Shown: piece after piece, positions 1 to 8,178 of the stretch
Layout of the letters: the number at the start of each line of letters is the position of its first letter
Position numbering within the stretch: position 1 is the first letter of the stretch
Source: Cellulomonas pakistanensis
GTDB lineage: Bacteria; Actinomycetota; Actinomycetes; Actinomycetales; Cellulomonadaceae
Assembly: GCF_016862755.1 (NCBI RefSeq)
Contig: NZ_BONO01000003.1
Coordinates: forward strand, 124,001-188,000
Direction of reading: 5' to 3'
Length of the DNA: 64,000 bases
The notes under the pieces: generated by a model
Seen by the model: the letters and a program-made list of their open reading frames with translations, nothing else
The model's database searches: none
Told to the model about the DNA's origin: nothing
Made by a program: the position numbers and the translations under genes

Positions 1-1168
1 CCGGGCGCCGCAGCGGCGCGGCGACGTGGTTGGCGGCGTCCAGGACGGCGACGTCGTTGCGCCAGGAGGTCGACAGCGCGTACACGGCTGCGGGCTGCCG
101 GTCGCCGTCCGCGGCGACGTCGGGGAAGTCGGTCGGGAACCGCTCGAGACCGCCCGCGCTCGCGCCGCGCCACCCGTAGATCGACTGGTGCGGGTCGCCG
201 ACGGCGGTGACCGGGTGCCCGCCGCCGAACAGCTGGGACAGCAGGACCAGCTGCGCGTACGACGTGTCCTGGTACTCGTCGAGCAGCACGACCCGGAACC
301 GGGCTCGCTCCCCCGCACCGACCTCCGGCACGTCGCGGGCCAGCCGCGCGGCGATCGCGACCTGGTCGCCGAAGTCGAGCGCGTCGGACGCGCGCTTGCG
401 CTCCCGGTACGCCGCGACCAGGTCGAGCACCCGCTGCCGCTCCCGCAGCGAGCCGACGAGCTCGCGCACCTTGGCGTACGGCTGCCGCGGCGGCGTGCCG
501 GGCGGGGTCGCCTCGATGTCCTCGACGATGCCCTCGATGCGCCGCCGCGCCTCGTCGGCGTCGATGAGGTGCTCGTCCAGGGCCCCCGACAGCGTGAGGA
601 CCGCCTCGACGACCGTCGACACCGCGGCGGACGAGTCGAGGTCGGCGGTCCACGACTCCACCACCTCGCTGGCGAGCTGCCACTGCGCGGCCTCTCCGAG
701 CAGCCGCGCGGACGGCTCGACGCCGATCCGCAGGCCGTGGTCGCCCACCAGGGACGCCGCGTAGGCGTTGTAGGTGGAGATGGTCGGCCGGGCCACCGTG
801 AGCAGCGCCGCGCCGCCGTCGGCCGCGTCCTCCGCGACGGACAGCCCCGGCAGGTGCACGCCCTCGGCCGCGGCGGCGCGGGCGAGGTGCCGCAGCCGGC
901 GCCGGACCCGCTCGGCGAGCTCGCCGGCGGCCTTGCGGGTGAACGTGAGGCCCAGCACCTCCTCGGGCGCCACCAGACCGTTCGCGAGCAGCCAGACGAC
1001 GCGGGCGGACATGGTCTCGGTCTTGCCCGAGCCGGCGCCGGCGACGACCAGGGCCGGGCTCAGCGGCGACTCGATCACCGCGACCTGCTCGTCGGTCGGC
1101 AGGTCGCGGCGCAGCAGCCGGGCGATGTCCTGCGCGGACAGGGTGGCGGCCAGGGCCGGCGCGGTCAC
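1..1168 (-). CDS. adnB: AdnB-type UvrD-like helicase-nuclease, N-terminal part
   Basis: First ~389 codons of a superfamily 1A helicase; the rest lies beyond the window. Reading the minus strand from GTG at 1168 gives an intact Walker A (AGAGSGKT, about residues 43-50), motif Ia (LTFTRKAA), a TYNAYAASL segment, Walker B LLDEYQDT, motif III GDPHQSIYGWRGA and motif IV LSTSWRN. All canonical motor residues are present. The GTG overlaps the stop of the upstream AdnA-like gene in a GTGA junction, so the two are translationally coupled. AdnAB is the actinobacterial motor-nuclease that resects double-strand breaks; in mycobacteria the subunits are adjacent in this order. The B assignment rests on gene order and on the fully canonical motor. 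The RecB-like nuclease domain expected at the C terminus cannot be seen. Confidence 0.85.
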   Translation of the reverse strand, partial: MTAPALAATLSAQDIARLLRRDLPTDEQVAVIESPLSPALVVAGAGSGKTETMSARVVWLLANGLVAPEEVLGLTFTRKAAGELAERVRRRLRHLARAAAAEGVHLPGLSVAEDAADGGAALLTVARPTISTYNAYAASLVGDHGLRIGVEPSARLLGEAAQWQLASEVVESWTADLDSSAAVSTVVEAVLTLSGALDEHLIDADEARRRIEGIVEDIEATPPGTPPRQPYAKVRELVGSLRERQRVLDLVAAYRERKRASDALDFGDQVAIAARLARDVPEVGAGERARFRVVLLDEYQDTSYAQLVLLSQLFGGGHPVTAVGDPHQSIYGWRGASAGGLERFPTDFPDVAADGDRQPAAVYALSTSWRNDVAVLDAANHVAAPLRRP

Positions 1169-4100
1169 GCGACCACCTGCCCGCCCTCGTCGCGCAGCGG
1201 GCACGAGCGGCGCACCGGGCAGCGGTCGCACAGGGTGTTGGCGGTCGCGGCGAACGACGACGCGGCCATCCGCTCCGCCACCTCCTCGATGTGGGTCCGC
1301 GCCCAGGACGGGTCGTCCGGGGCGTCCGGGCCGAGCGCGGGCTGCTCGCGCAGCGCGGCCTTGTTCTTGTTGACGTCGGACACGAACACGAGCTGCGCTC
1401 CCGCGCTGGTCGCGCCGGGCGGCAGGCCCTCGACCGCACCGGCGTCCACCGCGAGCTGGTAGGCGCCGAGCTGCGGGTTCGTCGTCGCCTCCTGCGCCGA
1501 CGGCGCGGTGCGGCCGGTCTTGAGGTCGACGACCCGCACGGGGATCGCCGCGTCGTCGGGCCCGTCGGCCGCGTCCGCGTCCGCCCGCTCGACCCGGTCC
1601 AGCGTCCCGCGCACGACGGCGCGGTCCAGCTCCAGCTCGAACCGCGCCTCGATCGCCAGCGGCTCCCCGGCGTGCGCGAGGTAGTCCGCGAGCCGCCCGA
1701 CCATGGCCTCCGCGCGCCGGCGCTCGAGCGTGGCGGGCCAGCCGTGCCCGAGCCCGAGCTCCGGCCACCGCCGGTCGAGCTCCGCGAGCAGCTCCTCGCG
1801 GCCGCCGCGCGGGTGCGTCTGCGCGAGCGCGTGCACGAGCGTGCCGAGCGACTGCCGCGCGCTGCTCGGCGCCGTGCCGCCCGCCGCCTCCAGGGCCCAG
1901 CGGAGGGTGCAGGTGCCCGCGGTCTCGATCCGGGACGGCGACACCGGGACGCGCTGGCCCTCGGCCCACAGCGGGGCGTCGCTGGACGGCTCGGCGAGGC
2001 CGTGCCACTCCGCGGGGTCCGCGCCGGGCACGCCCTCGTCGGCCAGGCGCGCGAGCACGCCCGCGGCTTCGGGGTCCGGGACGCCGTCCCTCGCCGCCTG
2101 CTCGAGCCGCCCGCGCAGCTGCGCGACCAGGCCGCGCAGGTCGAGCGGGGCCGGGGCGACCGTGCGCCGCGGGTCGTCGTCCTCGTCGTTCGGCTCGACC
2201 AGGTCGAGGAACGGCGACGGCTGGTCGTCCTCGTCGGACACGGCCGTCACCAGCAGCACCCGCCTGGCGCGGGAGACGGCGACGTGGAAGGAGCGGAGCT
2301 CGTCCGCCAGCACCGCGGCCCGGGCCGCGGCGCCCGCCTCGGCAGCGGCGTGCGCGTCGGCCGGGGCGTCGGCGGCGGCCGCCCGCCCGGCGCCGCGGCC
2401 CGCGAGCACGTCGACCAGCGCCTGCGACCCGAGCAGCGAGTCGCGGAGCCGGAGGTCCGGCCAGACGCCCTCCTGCACGCCCGCGACCACGACGACGTCC
2501 CACTCCCGGCCCGCCGCGCCCGCGGGGGTGAGCACCGAGACGGCGTCCCGCCGGGCGCGCGCCGCGATCGTGTCGGACGGCAGCTCCTGCGCCTCCACCC
2601 ACTCGAGGAACGCGGCGGCCCGGGCCTGCGGCATGCGGTCGACGAAGGTCTCGGCGGCGCGGAACAGCGCGAGCACGGCGTCGAGGTCCCGGTCCGCCCG
2701 CGCCCCGCCCGGGCCGCCCGCGAGCGCCGACCGGCGCCACGGCTCGGCGAGGCCGGACGCGTCCCAGATCGCCCACAGCACGCCCTGCGCGTCCGCGCCC
2801 GGCGCCGCGGCCGCCGCCCGGCCCTCGGCCAGCACCGTGGCGATCCGGGCCACGGGCCGGCGGACGACCGGCTGCAGGCCTGCCGCGAGCGCGGGCGACA
2901 GCAGGACCTCGACCAGCAGCTCGTCGCTCGCGCGGCCGCCGCCGAGGGCGACCTCCTCCGCGCGCAGGCTCCGGCGCAGGCGGCGCAGGCCCACCGCGTC
3001 GAGCCCGCCGAGCGGGGAGCAGCACAGCCGCGCCGCGAGCTCGGCGTCCAGGGCGGAGCCCCCCGCGTCGGGGCCCAGGGCGACCCGCAGGGCGTCGAGC
3101 AGCGGCCGCACGGCGGGCTCGTCGCGCAGCGGCACGTCGCTGCCGACCACGGCGACCGGCACCTGCGCCGAGCCGAGCGCGCGCCGCAGCGCGGTCACCT
3201 GGCCGCCGGAGCGGGCGATCACGGCCATCTCGGCCCACGGGGTGCCGTCCTCGAGGTGCGCGCGGCGCAGCGCGTGCGCGACCCAGGCGGCCTCCTGCGC
3301 GGGGCTGGGCAGCACGGCGGCGCGGACGACGTCGCGCGGGACCACGACGTCGGCCCCGTCCGCGCCCCCGGCGTCGTGCGCCGCCACGCGGTCGGCCGCT
3401 CCGCCCTGCGTCGGCACGCCGGCGGGCACGGGCGCGCCTCCGGCGTCCCCGGCGCCGGGCACCGGCAGCGCCCGCCGGTGCGCCGCGCCGCCCACCACCG
3501 CGACCCGCTCGGCCACCCGCGCCGCGACCCCGCGCAGCACCGGGCCGTGCCGGCGCACCCCGTCGAGCACGAGCCGCGTCGCGCCCAGCTCCCCGGGGCC
3601 GTCGCCGGCCACGTCCGCCCGGCCGACCAGCGCCGGCGTCGCCCCGCGGAACGTCTGCACCGCGGCGTCGGGGTCGGCGAGCAGCAGCAGCCGCGCCCCG
3701 TCGTCCTGCAGCACGCGCAGCAGCCGGGCGGTCGCCTCGGTCGCCTCCTGGTAGTCGTCCACCACGACGAGCCGCCACCGCGGGCGCGGCCCCGGCAGCT
3801 CGTCCTCCCAGTGGCGCAGCACCTCGGCCGCCTCCTCGACGACGACCGCCGGGTCGTACCGGGCGCCCGCGTCCGGCGTACCCGCGCGCAGCGTCGTCAC
3901 GTCGACGTACTCCCGGTAGAGCGCCGCCGCGGCGACCCACTCGGGACGGCCGTGCCGCTCGCCGAGCGCAGCCAGGTCCTCGGGCTCCACGCCCCGCTCG
4001 GCCGCGCGCATGACGAGGTCGCGGAGCTCGCCGCGGAACGCCCGCAGGGTCAGCGCCTCCTCCGGCACGCCGGCCGGCCAGCGCAGCGGCACGCCCTCCC

Positions 4101-4593
4101 CCGCGGCGTGGCCCGCGAGCAGCTCCGCGAGCGCGAGGTCCTGCTCCGGGCCGGAGATGAGCGTCGGGGCGGGGTCGCCCAGCAGCGCGGCGCGCGCCCG
4201 CAGCACCGCGAACGCCGCCGCCGCGGGCGTGCGGACCATCGCCTGCCCGGTCGTGCGCCGCACCCGGCCGCCGATCCGGTCGCGGAGCTCCGCCGCGGCG
4301 CGGCGCCCGGACGCGAGCACGAGCACCTCGTCCGGGGACGGCAGGTCCGGCGAGGGGAACAGCCCGTCGTCGTCCGCCCCCAGCGCCGCCGCCACGGCCT
4401 CGACCGCCAGCAGGGTCTTGCCCGTGCCCGCCGCACCCACCACCAGCAGCGCCGGGTGGGTGCCCGCGACCACGCGGTCCACGACCGCCCGCTGGTCCGC
4501 GCCGAGGCGGACCGGCGCCGGCGCGTCCGCGAGCGCGGGGCGCACGAGGCGCAGCCCGCCCGCGGGCGGCGGGGCGGCGGGGGTCGGGTTCAC
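1165..4593 (-). CDS. adnA: AdnA-type ATP-dependent helicase with C-terminal Fe-S nuclease domain
   Basis: About 1140 residues, the usual size of an AdnA/AdnB subunit. N-terminal motor: Walker A GAAGTGKT near residues 53-60 and a degenerate Walker B (VVVDDYQEA, DD instead of DE). The C-terminal RecB/PD-(D/E)XK module shows VVDLKTGR (Asp and Lys of the nuclease motif) and four cysteines expected to hold a 4Fe-4S cluster: one in GTCTLRW and three in the final CDRCPVRRSC. With AdnB it should form the heterodimeric end-resecting machine for homologous recombination. Start: GTG at 4593 has a TGGGAT box ending 7 nt upstream, matching the leaderless pattern of this genome; GTG at 4623 is in frame but lacks -10 or Shine-Dalgarno signals. 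Divergent from the TetR gene. Confidence 0.88.
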   Translation of the reverse strand: MNPTPAAPPPAGGLRLVRPALADAPAPVRLGADQRAVVDRVVAGTHPALLVVGAAGTGKTLLAVEAVAAALGADDDGLFPSPDLPSPDEVLVLASGRRAAAELRDRIGGRVRRTTGQAMVRTPAAAAFAVLRARAALLGDPAPTLISGPEQDLALAELLAGHAAGEGVPLRWPAGVPEEALTLRAFRGELRDLVMRAAERGVEPEDLAALGERHGRPEWVAAAALYREYVDVTTLRAGTPDAGARYDPAVVVEEAAEVLRHWEDELPGPRPRWRLVVVDDYQEATEATARLLRVLQDDGARLLLLADPDAAVQTFRGATPALVGRADVAGDGPGELGATRLVLDGVRRHGPVLRGVAARVAERVAVVGGAAHRRALPVPGAGDAGGAPVPAGVPTQGGAADRVAAHDAGGADGADVVVPRDVVRAAVLPSPAQEAAWVAHALRRAHLEDGTPWAEMAVIARSGGQVTALRRALGSAQVPVAVVGSDVPLRDEPAVRPLLDALRVALGPDAGGSALDAELAARLCCSPLGGLDAVGLRRLRRSLRAEEVALGGGRASDELLVEVLLSPALAAGLQPVVRRPVARIATVLAEGRAAAAAPGADAQGVLWAIWDASGLAEPWRRSALAGGPGGARADRDLDAVLALFRAAETFVDRMPQARAAAFLEWVEAQELPSDTIAARARRDAVSVLTPAGAAGREWDVVVVAGVQEGVWPDLRLRDSLLGSQALVDVLAGRGAGRAAAADAPADAHAAAEAGAAARAAVLADELRSFHVAVSRARRVLLVTAVSDEDDQPSPFLDLVEPNDEDDDPRRTVAPAPLDLRGLVAQLRGRLEQAARDGVPDPEAAGVLARLADEGVPGADPAEWHGLAEPSSDAPLWAEGQRVPVSPSRIETAGTCTLRWALEAAGGTAPSSARQSLGTLVHALAQTHPRGGREELLAELDRRWPELGLGHGWPATLERRRAEAMVGRLADYLAHAGEPLAIEARFELELDRAVVRGTLDRVERADADAADGPDDAAIPVRVVDLKTGRTAPSAQEATTNPQLGAYQLAVDAGAVEGLPPGATSAGAQLVFVSDVNKNKAALREQPALGPDAPDDPSWARTHIEEVAERMAASSFAATANTLCDRCPVRRSCPLRDEGGQVVA

Positions 4594-4645
4594 GAGCTCG
4601 ATCCCATCACACGCCACCGACACCCGGAGGCAGCGGGCGCGGCCC

Positions 4646-4651
4646 TATCAT
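4646..4651 (+). promoter_or_regulatory. -10 box TATCAT, leaderless tetR
   Basis: TATCAT ends 6 nt before the ATG at 4658, placing the expected transcription start on the start codon. No Shine-Dalgarno sequence is present. Confidence 0.6.
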
Positions 4652-4657
4652 CGCCCG

Positions 4658-5383
4658 ATGGACCAGCCCCCGGCCGGCCGCGGACGCCCGGCGCGCATGC
4701 CCCGCGCGCTCCGCCGCGCCCAGGTCCTGGCGATCGCCCAGGAGCTGTTCACCTCCGAGGGCTTCCACCACGTCTCGATGGACGACATCGCGGACCGCGC
4801 CGAGGTCAGCAAGCCGGTGCTGTACCGGCACTTCCCCTCGAAGCTCGACCTGTACCTCACGGTCGTGGACGCCCGCGGCGACGAGCTGCTGTCCGCGGTC
4901 GACGCGGCCGTGGCCACGCACCCGCCGGGCGAGGTCCGCCCGCACGACGCCCGCGCCATCCTCACCGGCGTCGTGCGCGCGTACGTCGACTTCGTGGACG
5001 GGGCGGGCGAGTCGTCGGCGCTGCTGTTCGAGTCGGACGTGCGGCACGACCTCGAGGTGCGCGCCCGGGTCGAGCGCGCGACCGAGGCGGTCACCCGGCG
5101 GCTGGAGGCCGTGCTCGCGGACGTGGCCGGCGTGCCGCCGGAGACGGCCGCCCTGCTGGCGCCGTCGGTCGCCGCCACGGCGCAGGCCGCCGCCACCCGC
5201 CGGCTGCGCGCCCCGGGCGCCGCGTCCGCGCGGGACACCGCCGCCCTGGTCGCGCGCCTGGCCTGGGGCGGGGTCGCCGGGTTCCTGCCCGGGGCCGAGG
5301 AGCCCGACGACGGGACCGACCCCGTGTCCACCCAGCGCGAACGTGGCCCGCTCGACGGCCCCGCGGGCGCGCGCCCGGCCTAG
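4658..5383 (+). CDS. TetR/AcrR-family transcriptional regulator
   Basis: 241 residues. The N-terminal DNA-binding domain has the TetR pattern: ALRRAQVLAIAQELFTSEGF, then MDDIADRAEVSKPVLYRHF around residues 40-60 as the helix-turn-helix. A helical ligand-binding domain follows, ending in a Pro/Gly-rich tail. It sits between adnA and a DUF3107 gene, the order seen in mycobacteria (Rv3202c, Rv3208, Rv3208A), so it is the conserved regulator of that neighbourhood rather than a recently acquired resistance regulator. Start ATG 4658 is chosen because the -10 box leaves no room for an upstream start. Ligand and targets are unknown. Confidence 0.85.
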   Translation: MDQPPAGRGRPARMPRALRRAQVLAIAQELFTSEGFHHVSMDDIADRAEVSKPVLYRHFPSKLDLYLTVVDARGDELLSAVDAAVATHPPGEVRPHDARAILTGVVRAYVDFVDGAGESSALLFESDVRHDLEVRARVERATEAVTRRLEAVLADVAGVPPETAALLAPSVAATAQAAATRRLRAPGAASARDTAALVARLAWGGVAGFLPGAEEPDDGTDPVSTQRERGPLDGPAGARPA

Positions 5384-5386
5384 GAT
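5381..5386 (+). promoter_or_regulatory. -10 box TAGGAT for the DUF3107 gene
   Basis: TAGGAT overlaps the tetR stop codon; the predicted start near 5393 gives a leader of about 33 nt containing the AGGAG ribosome-binding site at 5411-5415. Confidence 0.45.
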
Positions 5387-5425
5387 GACCGGGCAGCGAC
5401 ACGACGGACGAGGAGACGACGAAGC

Positions 5426-5650
5426 GTGGACATCACGATCGGTGTGCAGAACCTGCCCCGCGAGCTGGTGATCGAGTCGGACCAGACGGCCGACGAGGTC
5501 ACCGCCGCCGTCACCGAGGCCCTGAACGGCAAGCCGGTGCTCGAGCTGGTCGACAACCGGGGCCGACGCGTCATCGTGCCGTCCGCCTCGATCGGCTACG
5601 TCGAGATCGGCACGGAGTCGAAGGGCCGCGTCGGCTTCGGCGCGATCTGA
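5426..5650 (+). CDS. DUF3107 family small protein
   Basis: 74 residues, full length for DUF3107, a short protein confined to Actinobacteria (mycobacterial TB9.4/Rv3208A). The start MDITIGVQNLPREL and the central VIVPSASIGYVEIG stretch are typical. Start GTG 5426 has AGGAG 10 nt upstream. Predicted soluble, acidic and small enough to be a single compact domain. Conserved beside the TetR gene and close to the ferritin-like gene across the phylum; the function is not known. Followed by a strong bidirectional terminator. Confidence 0.88.
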   Translation: MDITIGVQNLPRELVIESDQTADEVTAAVTEALNGKPVLELVDNRGRRVIVPSASIGYVEIGTESKGRVGFGAI

Positions 5651-5663
5651 CCCCTGACGCAGC

Positions 5664-5697
5664 GACGCCCCCCGCACCGGCCGGTGCGGGGGGCGTC
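5664..5697. terminator. Bidirectional hairpin terminator, perfect 17-bp arms
   Basis: Perfect inverted repeat (GACGCCCCCCGCACCGG and its complement, abutting) between the convergent DUF3107 and ferritin-like genes. There is no U-run, as usual in high-GC actinobacteria. Confidence 0.85.
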
Positions 5698-5710
5698 GTC
5701 GTCGGTGGGC

Positions 5711-6469
5711 TCAGGCGGTCAGGCCCAGGCGGGACATCCGGCGGGTGTGCTCCGCGGTGAGCTCGCCGAACAGCTTGCCGGGGGCCGCCGCGTCCGCCTC
5801 CGCGGCCGCCGCCCCCGCGGGCTCGGCGGCCGGCGCCGCCGGCTCATCCGCCGCGCGCCCGGCCTCCGCGGCCTCGCGGCGCGTCACGAGGCGGCCGAGC
5901 CCGGGGTGCGCCGACATGGCCTGCTGGACGACGCCGAGCGCCTCGCCGACCAGCCGGCGGCCCCAGAGCGCGAGCCGGGACACCAGCACCTCGTCCTGCG
6001 CGCCGGCCGCCTCGAGCTCGCCGACGGCGAGGTTCGCGTGCTCGGCGTCGTCGAGCACCTCGAGCAGGAGCGCGCGCGACCGGTCGTCCACGGCGGACGC
6101 GGCGATCCGGCAGAAGTCGTCGGACACGCCGTCGGCCACGTAGGACCGCAGCAGCCGCTCCCACCACGTGCTCGGCTGGGTCCGCGAGTCGAAGTCCTCG
6201 AGCAGGCGCGCGTACGCGCCGAGGCACCGCTCGGGCTCGCCGCCGAGCTCGACGACGCGGGCGAGCACGCGGTCGCGGCGGTCCACCGCGGCGGCGGCCA
6301 GCCGGCTGAGCTCCAGCTGCTGGGCGGTGCTGGGGGCGACGCGGGCGTCCTCGGCGAGCCGGTTGAAGGCGACGTGCTGCAGGTGGGCGACCAGCCCGAG
6401 CAGCTCGACGGTGTCGGCGGCCTCGGGGGCGTGCGCCGCCTGGGCGTCCTGGTGAGCGACCTCGGTCAT
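5711..6469 (-). CDS. Ferritin-like MiaE_2-type protein
   Basis: 252 residues, largely helical. Carboxylate/histidine pairs typical of a ferritin-like four-helix fold are visible (VAHLQHVAFNRLAED; LEVLDDAEHANLAVGELE). The last ~55 residues are Ala/Glu-rich low complexity before a conserved-looking end. It corresponds by neighbourhood (next to DUF3107 and the DEAD-box helicase) to the Rv3210c type, assigned to the MiaE-like ferritin superfamily; whether it binds metal or hydroxylates anything is unknown. ATG 6469 has TACCCT ending 6 nt upstream and no Shine-Dalgarno, so a leaderless transcript is likely. Confidence 0.8.
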   Translation of the reverse strand: MTEVAHQDAQAAHAPEAADTVELLGLVAHLQHVAFNRLAEDARVAPSTAQQLELSRLAAAAVDRRDRVLARVVELGGEPERCLGAYARLLEDFDSRTQPSTWWERLLRSYVADGVSDDFCRIAASAVDDRSRALLLEVLDDAEHANLAVGELEAAGAQDEVLVSRLALWGRRLVGEALGVVQQAMSAHPGLGRLVTRREAAEAGRAADEPAAPAAEPAGAAAAEADAAAPGKLFGELTAEHTRRMSRLGLTA

Positions 6470-6475
6470 CCGCCC

Positions 6476-6481
6476 AGGGTA
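6476..6481 (-). promoter_or_regulatory. -10 box TACCCT, leaderless ferritin-like gene
   Basis: Minus-strand TACCCT, exactly 6 nt before ATG 6469. Confidence 0.55.
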
Positions 6482-6526
6482 CCGCCGGGGTCGCGGGAGG
6501 CTCTCGTCGCGCCCGCGACCGCCCGG

Positions 6527-6532
6527 TACGAT
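6527..6532 (+). promoter_or_regulatory. -10 box TACGAT for the MFS gene
   Basis: Divergent from the ferritin-like promoter. Predicted start near 6539, giving a ~73-nt leader whose first bases (GAGGGAC, 6543-6549) are complementary to the GTCCCTC at 6605-6611 just before the start codon. Confidence 0.5.
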
Positions 6533-6611
6533 GGGCGGCGCTGAGGGACATCGGACGCGACCTGGAGGCGGGGAGGCGCGTCGCCCGTCTCGTGCACCCG
6601 GAGGGTCCCTC

Positions 6612-7874
6612 GTGTCCGCCCTGAGCGCCTACGCGCGTCTGTTCCGCCTGGCCGGCCCGGCCTACGTCCTCGTCGCCTTCCTCGGCCGCCTGCCCATGGC
6701 GATGGCCCAGCTCGGCACCCTGCTGCTCGTCTCCACCGCCACCGGCACCTACGGCCTCGGCGGGCTCGCCGCGGGCGCGCTCGCCGTCGCGAACGCGGTC
6801 GGCGCCCCCGTCGCCGGCGGGCTGGCCGACCGGTTCGGGCAGCGCCCCGTCGTCCTCGTGCAGTCGGTCGCCGGCGCCGCCTCGCTCGCCGCGCTGACCC
6901 TGCTCGCGCACGCCGACGCCGGCGGCGCCGTGCTCGTCGTCGTCGCTGCGGTCACCGGCCTCGCGCTGCCCCAGGTCGGGCCGCTCGCCCGGGTGCGCTG
7001 GCGGCCGATCACGTCCGGCACCGGCCCCGAGCAGCGCCGGCTGGTCGACGCCGCCTTCTCCTACGAGGGCGCCGTGGACGAGGCGTCGTTCGCGATCGGC
7101 CCCGCGCTGGTCGGCGTCGTCGCCGTGTGGCTGTCCCCCGCCGGCGCGCTGGTCACCGCCGCCGTCCTCCTGGCGGTGTTCGGCACGGCGTTCGCGCTGC
7201 ACCCGACCGCCCGCCGCACGGCCACCGGCCCGCACGCCCGGCCGACCGGGCGGCTGCTGACCGGCGCGTTCGCGGTGCTCGTCGTCGCGCAGGCGGCGGT
7301 CGGCGTCCTGTTCGGCGCGACCCAGACGGGCACGACCGTGCTCGCCACCCAGGCGGGCCAGCCCGGCCTCGCGGGCCTCATCCACGCCGTGCTCGGCGTG
7401 GGCAGCGCCGCCGCCGGCATCGGCACCGCGTTCATCCCGGCGCAGATCGGGCACGAGCGCCGGGTGCTGGCCGCGGCGTGCGCGCTGGTCGCGCTGTCCT
7501 GGCCCCTGCTGCTCGTCGACTCGCTGCCCGCGCTGACGGCCGCCGTCGCGGTCCTCGGGTTCGCGGTCGCGCCGTACATGATCGGCGTGTTCTCGCTCGG
7601 CGAGCGGGTCGTCCCGGCCGGGCGCACCGGCGCGGCGATGACGGCCCTCGCCTCGGCGACCGGCGTCGGCTACGCGCTCGGGTCGAGCGTCGCCGGCCGG
7701 CTCGCGGACGTCTCCGGGCACACGGCGGCGTTCGCCGTCACCGTGACGACGACGGCCGTCGCGCTGCTGGTCGCGGCGACCCAGCAGCGGCGGCTGCGGT
7801 CCGCGGTGCGCGCCGCGGCGGACGCTCCCGAGCCGGCCGGCGACGCCGCGGCTCCGGCCGTCGTCGCGGGCTGA
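6612..7874 (+). CDS. MFS transporter
   Basis: 420 residues with about twelve hydrophobic segments. The loop after helix 2 carries a major-facilitator motif A variant (GGLADRFGQRPVV). The first half holds VSALSAYARLFRLAGPAYVL; the C-terminal half repeats the pattern with ASATGVGYALGSSVAGRLAD. The fold suits an efflux pump; the substrate cannot be inferred. Start GTG 6612 is preferred because GGAGGG (6600-6605) lies 6 nt upstream; the longer reading from 6531 would begin inside the -10 box. The leader can fold so that its 5' end covers the ribosome-binding site. Located between the ferritin-like and rhlE genes. Confidence 0.85.
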   Translation: MSALSAYARLFRLAGPAYVLVAFLGRLPMAMAQLGTLLLVSTATGTYGLGGLAAGALAVANAVGAPVAGGLADRFGQRPVVLVQSVAGAASLAALTLLAHADAGGAVLVVVAAVTGLALPQVGPLARVRWRPITSGTGPEQRRLVDAAFSYEGAVDEASFAIGPALVGVVAVWLSPAGALVTAAVLLAVFGTAFALHPTARRTATGPHARPTGRLLTGAFAVLVVAQAAVGVLFGATQTGTTVLATQAGQPGLAGLIHAVLGVGSAAAGIGTAFIPAQIGHERRVLAAACALVALSWPLLLVDSLPALTAAVAVLGFAVAPYMIGVFSLGERVVPAGRTGAAMTALASATGVGYALGSSVAGRLADVSGHTAAFAVTVTTTAVALLVAATQQRRLRSAVRAAADAPEPAGDAAAPAVVAG

Positions 7875-7978
7875 CGGGACCCCGGGCGGGCCCGCGGACG
7901 ACCCCGCCCGGCGCCGGCGGGCCCGCGCCGGACCGGCCGCCGCCCGCGCCGTTCCCGCGGTCCGGGCGTCGCTGCGCG

Positions 7979-7984
7979 TATCAT
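7979..7984 (+). promoter_or_regulatory. -10 box TATCAT for the rhlE leader
   Basis: TATCAT gives a predicted start at ~7990-7991, about 184 nt upstream of the helicase start codon. A GTG lies right at the predicted 5' end (7990). The preceding 7875-7978 is GC-rich and shows no gene. Confidence 0.5.
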
Positions 7985-7989
7985 CGGGC

Positions 7990-8178
7990 GTGTTCATCGG
8001 TTGCCCGGTCGTCCCGACCACGGTGCGCCGAGCGAACCGCGGCGCCCCGGCGCCCGGCCCGCGCTCGACTGACTTGCACGATCGGCTGCCGGACCACCTG
8101 TGGCGATGCCCGTCGCGGGCCCCCTCGCGGGACGCGACGCGCGGCACGCCACCTTCACGAGTGAAGAGCAGTCCGTGA
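7990..8178 (+). CDS. Possible 62-codon leader ORF coupled to rhlE
   Basis: A GTG at 7990, 5 nt after a TATCAT box, opens a 62-codon frame whose TGA (8176-8178) overlaps the helicase GTG (8175) as GTGA. That is the geometry of translational coupling. The peptide (starting MFIGCPVVPTTVRR, then Pro/Arg/Ser-rich) has no recognisable domain. G/C at third codon positions is high in the first half and drops in the second, so coding is not proven. It may be a leader peptide controlling helicase translation or a chance open frame in a long 5' leader. Confidence 0.3.
   Translation: MFIGCPVVPTTVRRANRGAPAPGPRSTDLHDRLPDHLWRCPSRAPSRDATRGTPPSRVKSSP

Noticed and set aside
1291..5388. 1365-codon plus-strand open frame antisense to adnA
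   Set aside because: Arg/Pro/Gly-rich product without any domain; it mirrors adnA, which has clear motifs. Long antisense frames are expected at this GC content.
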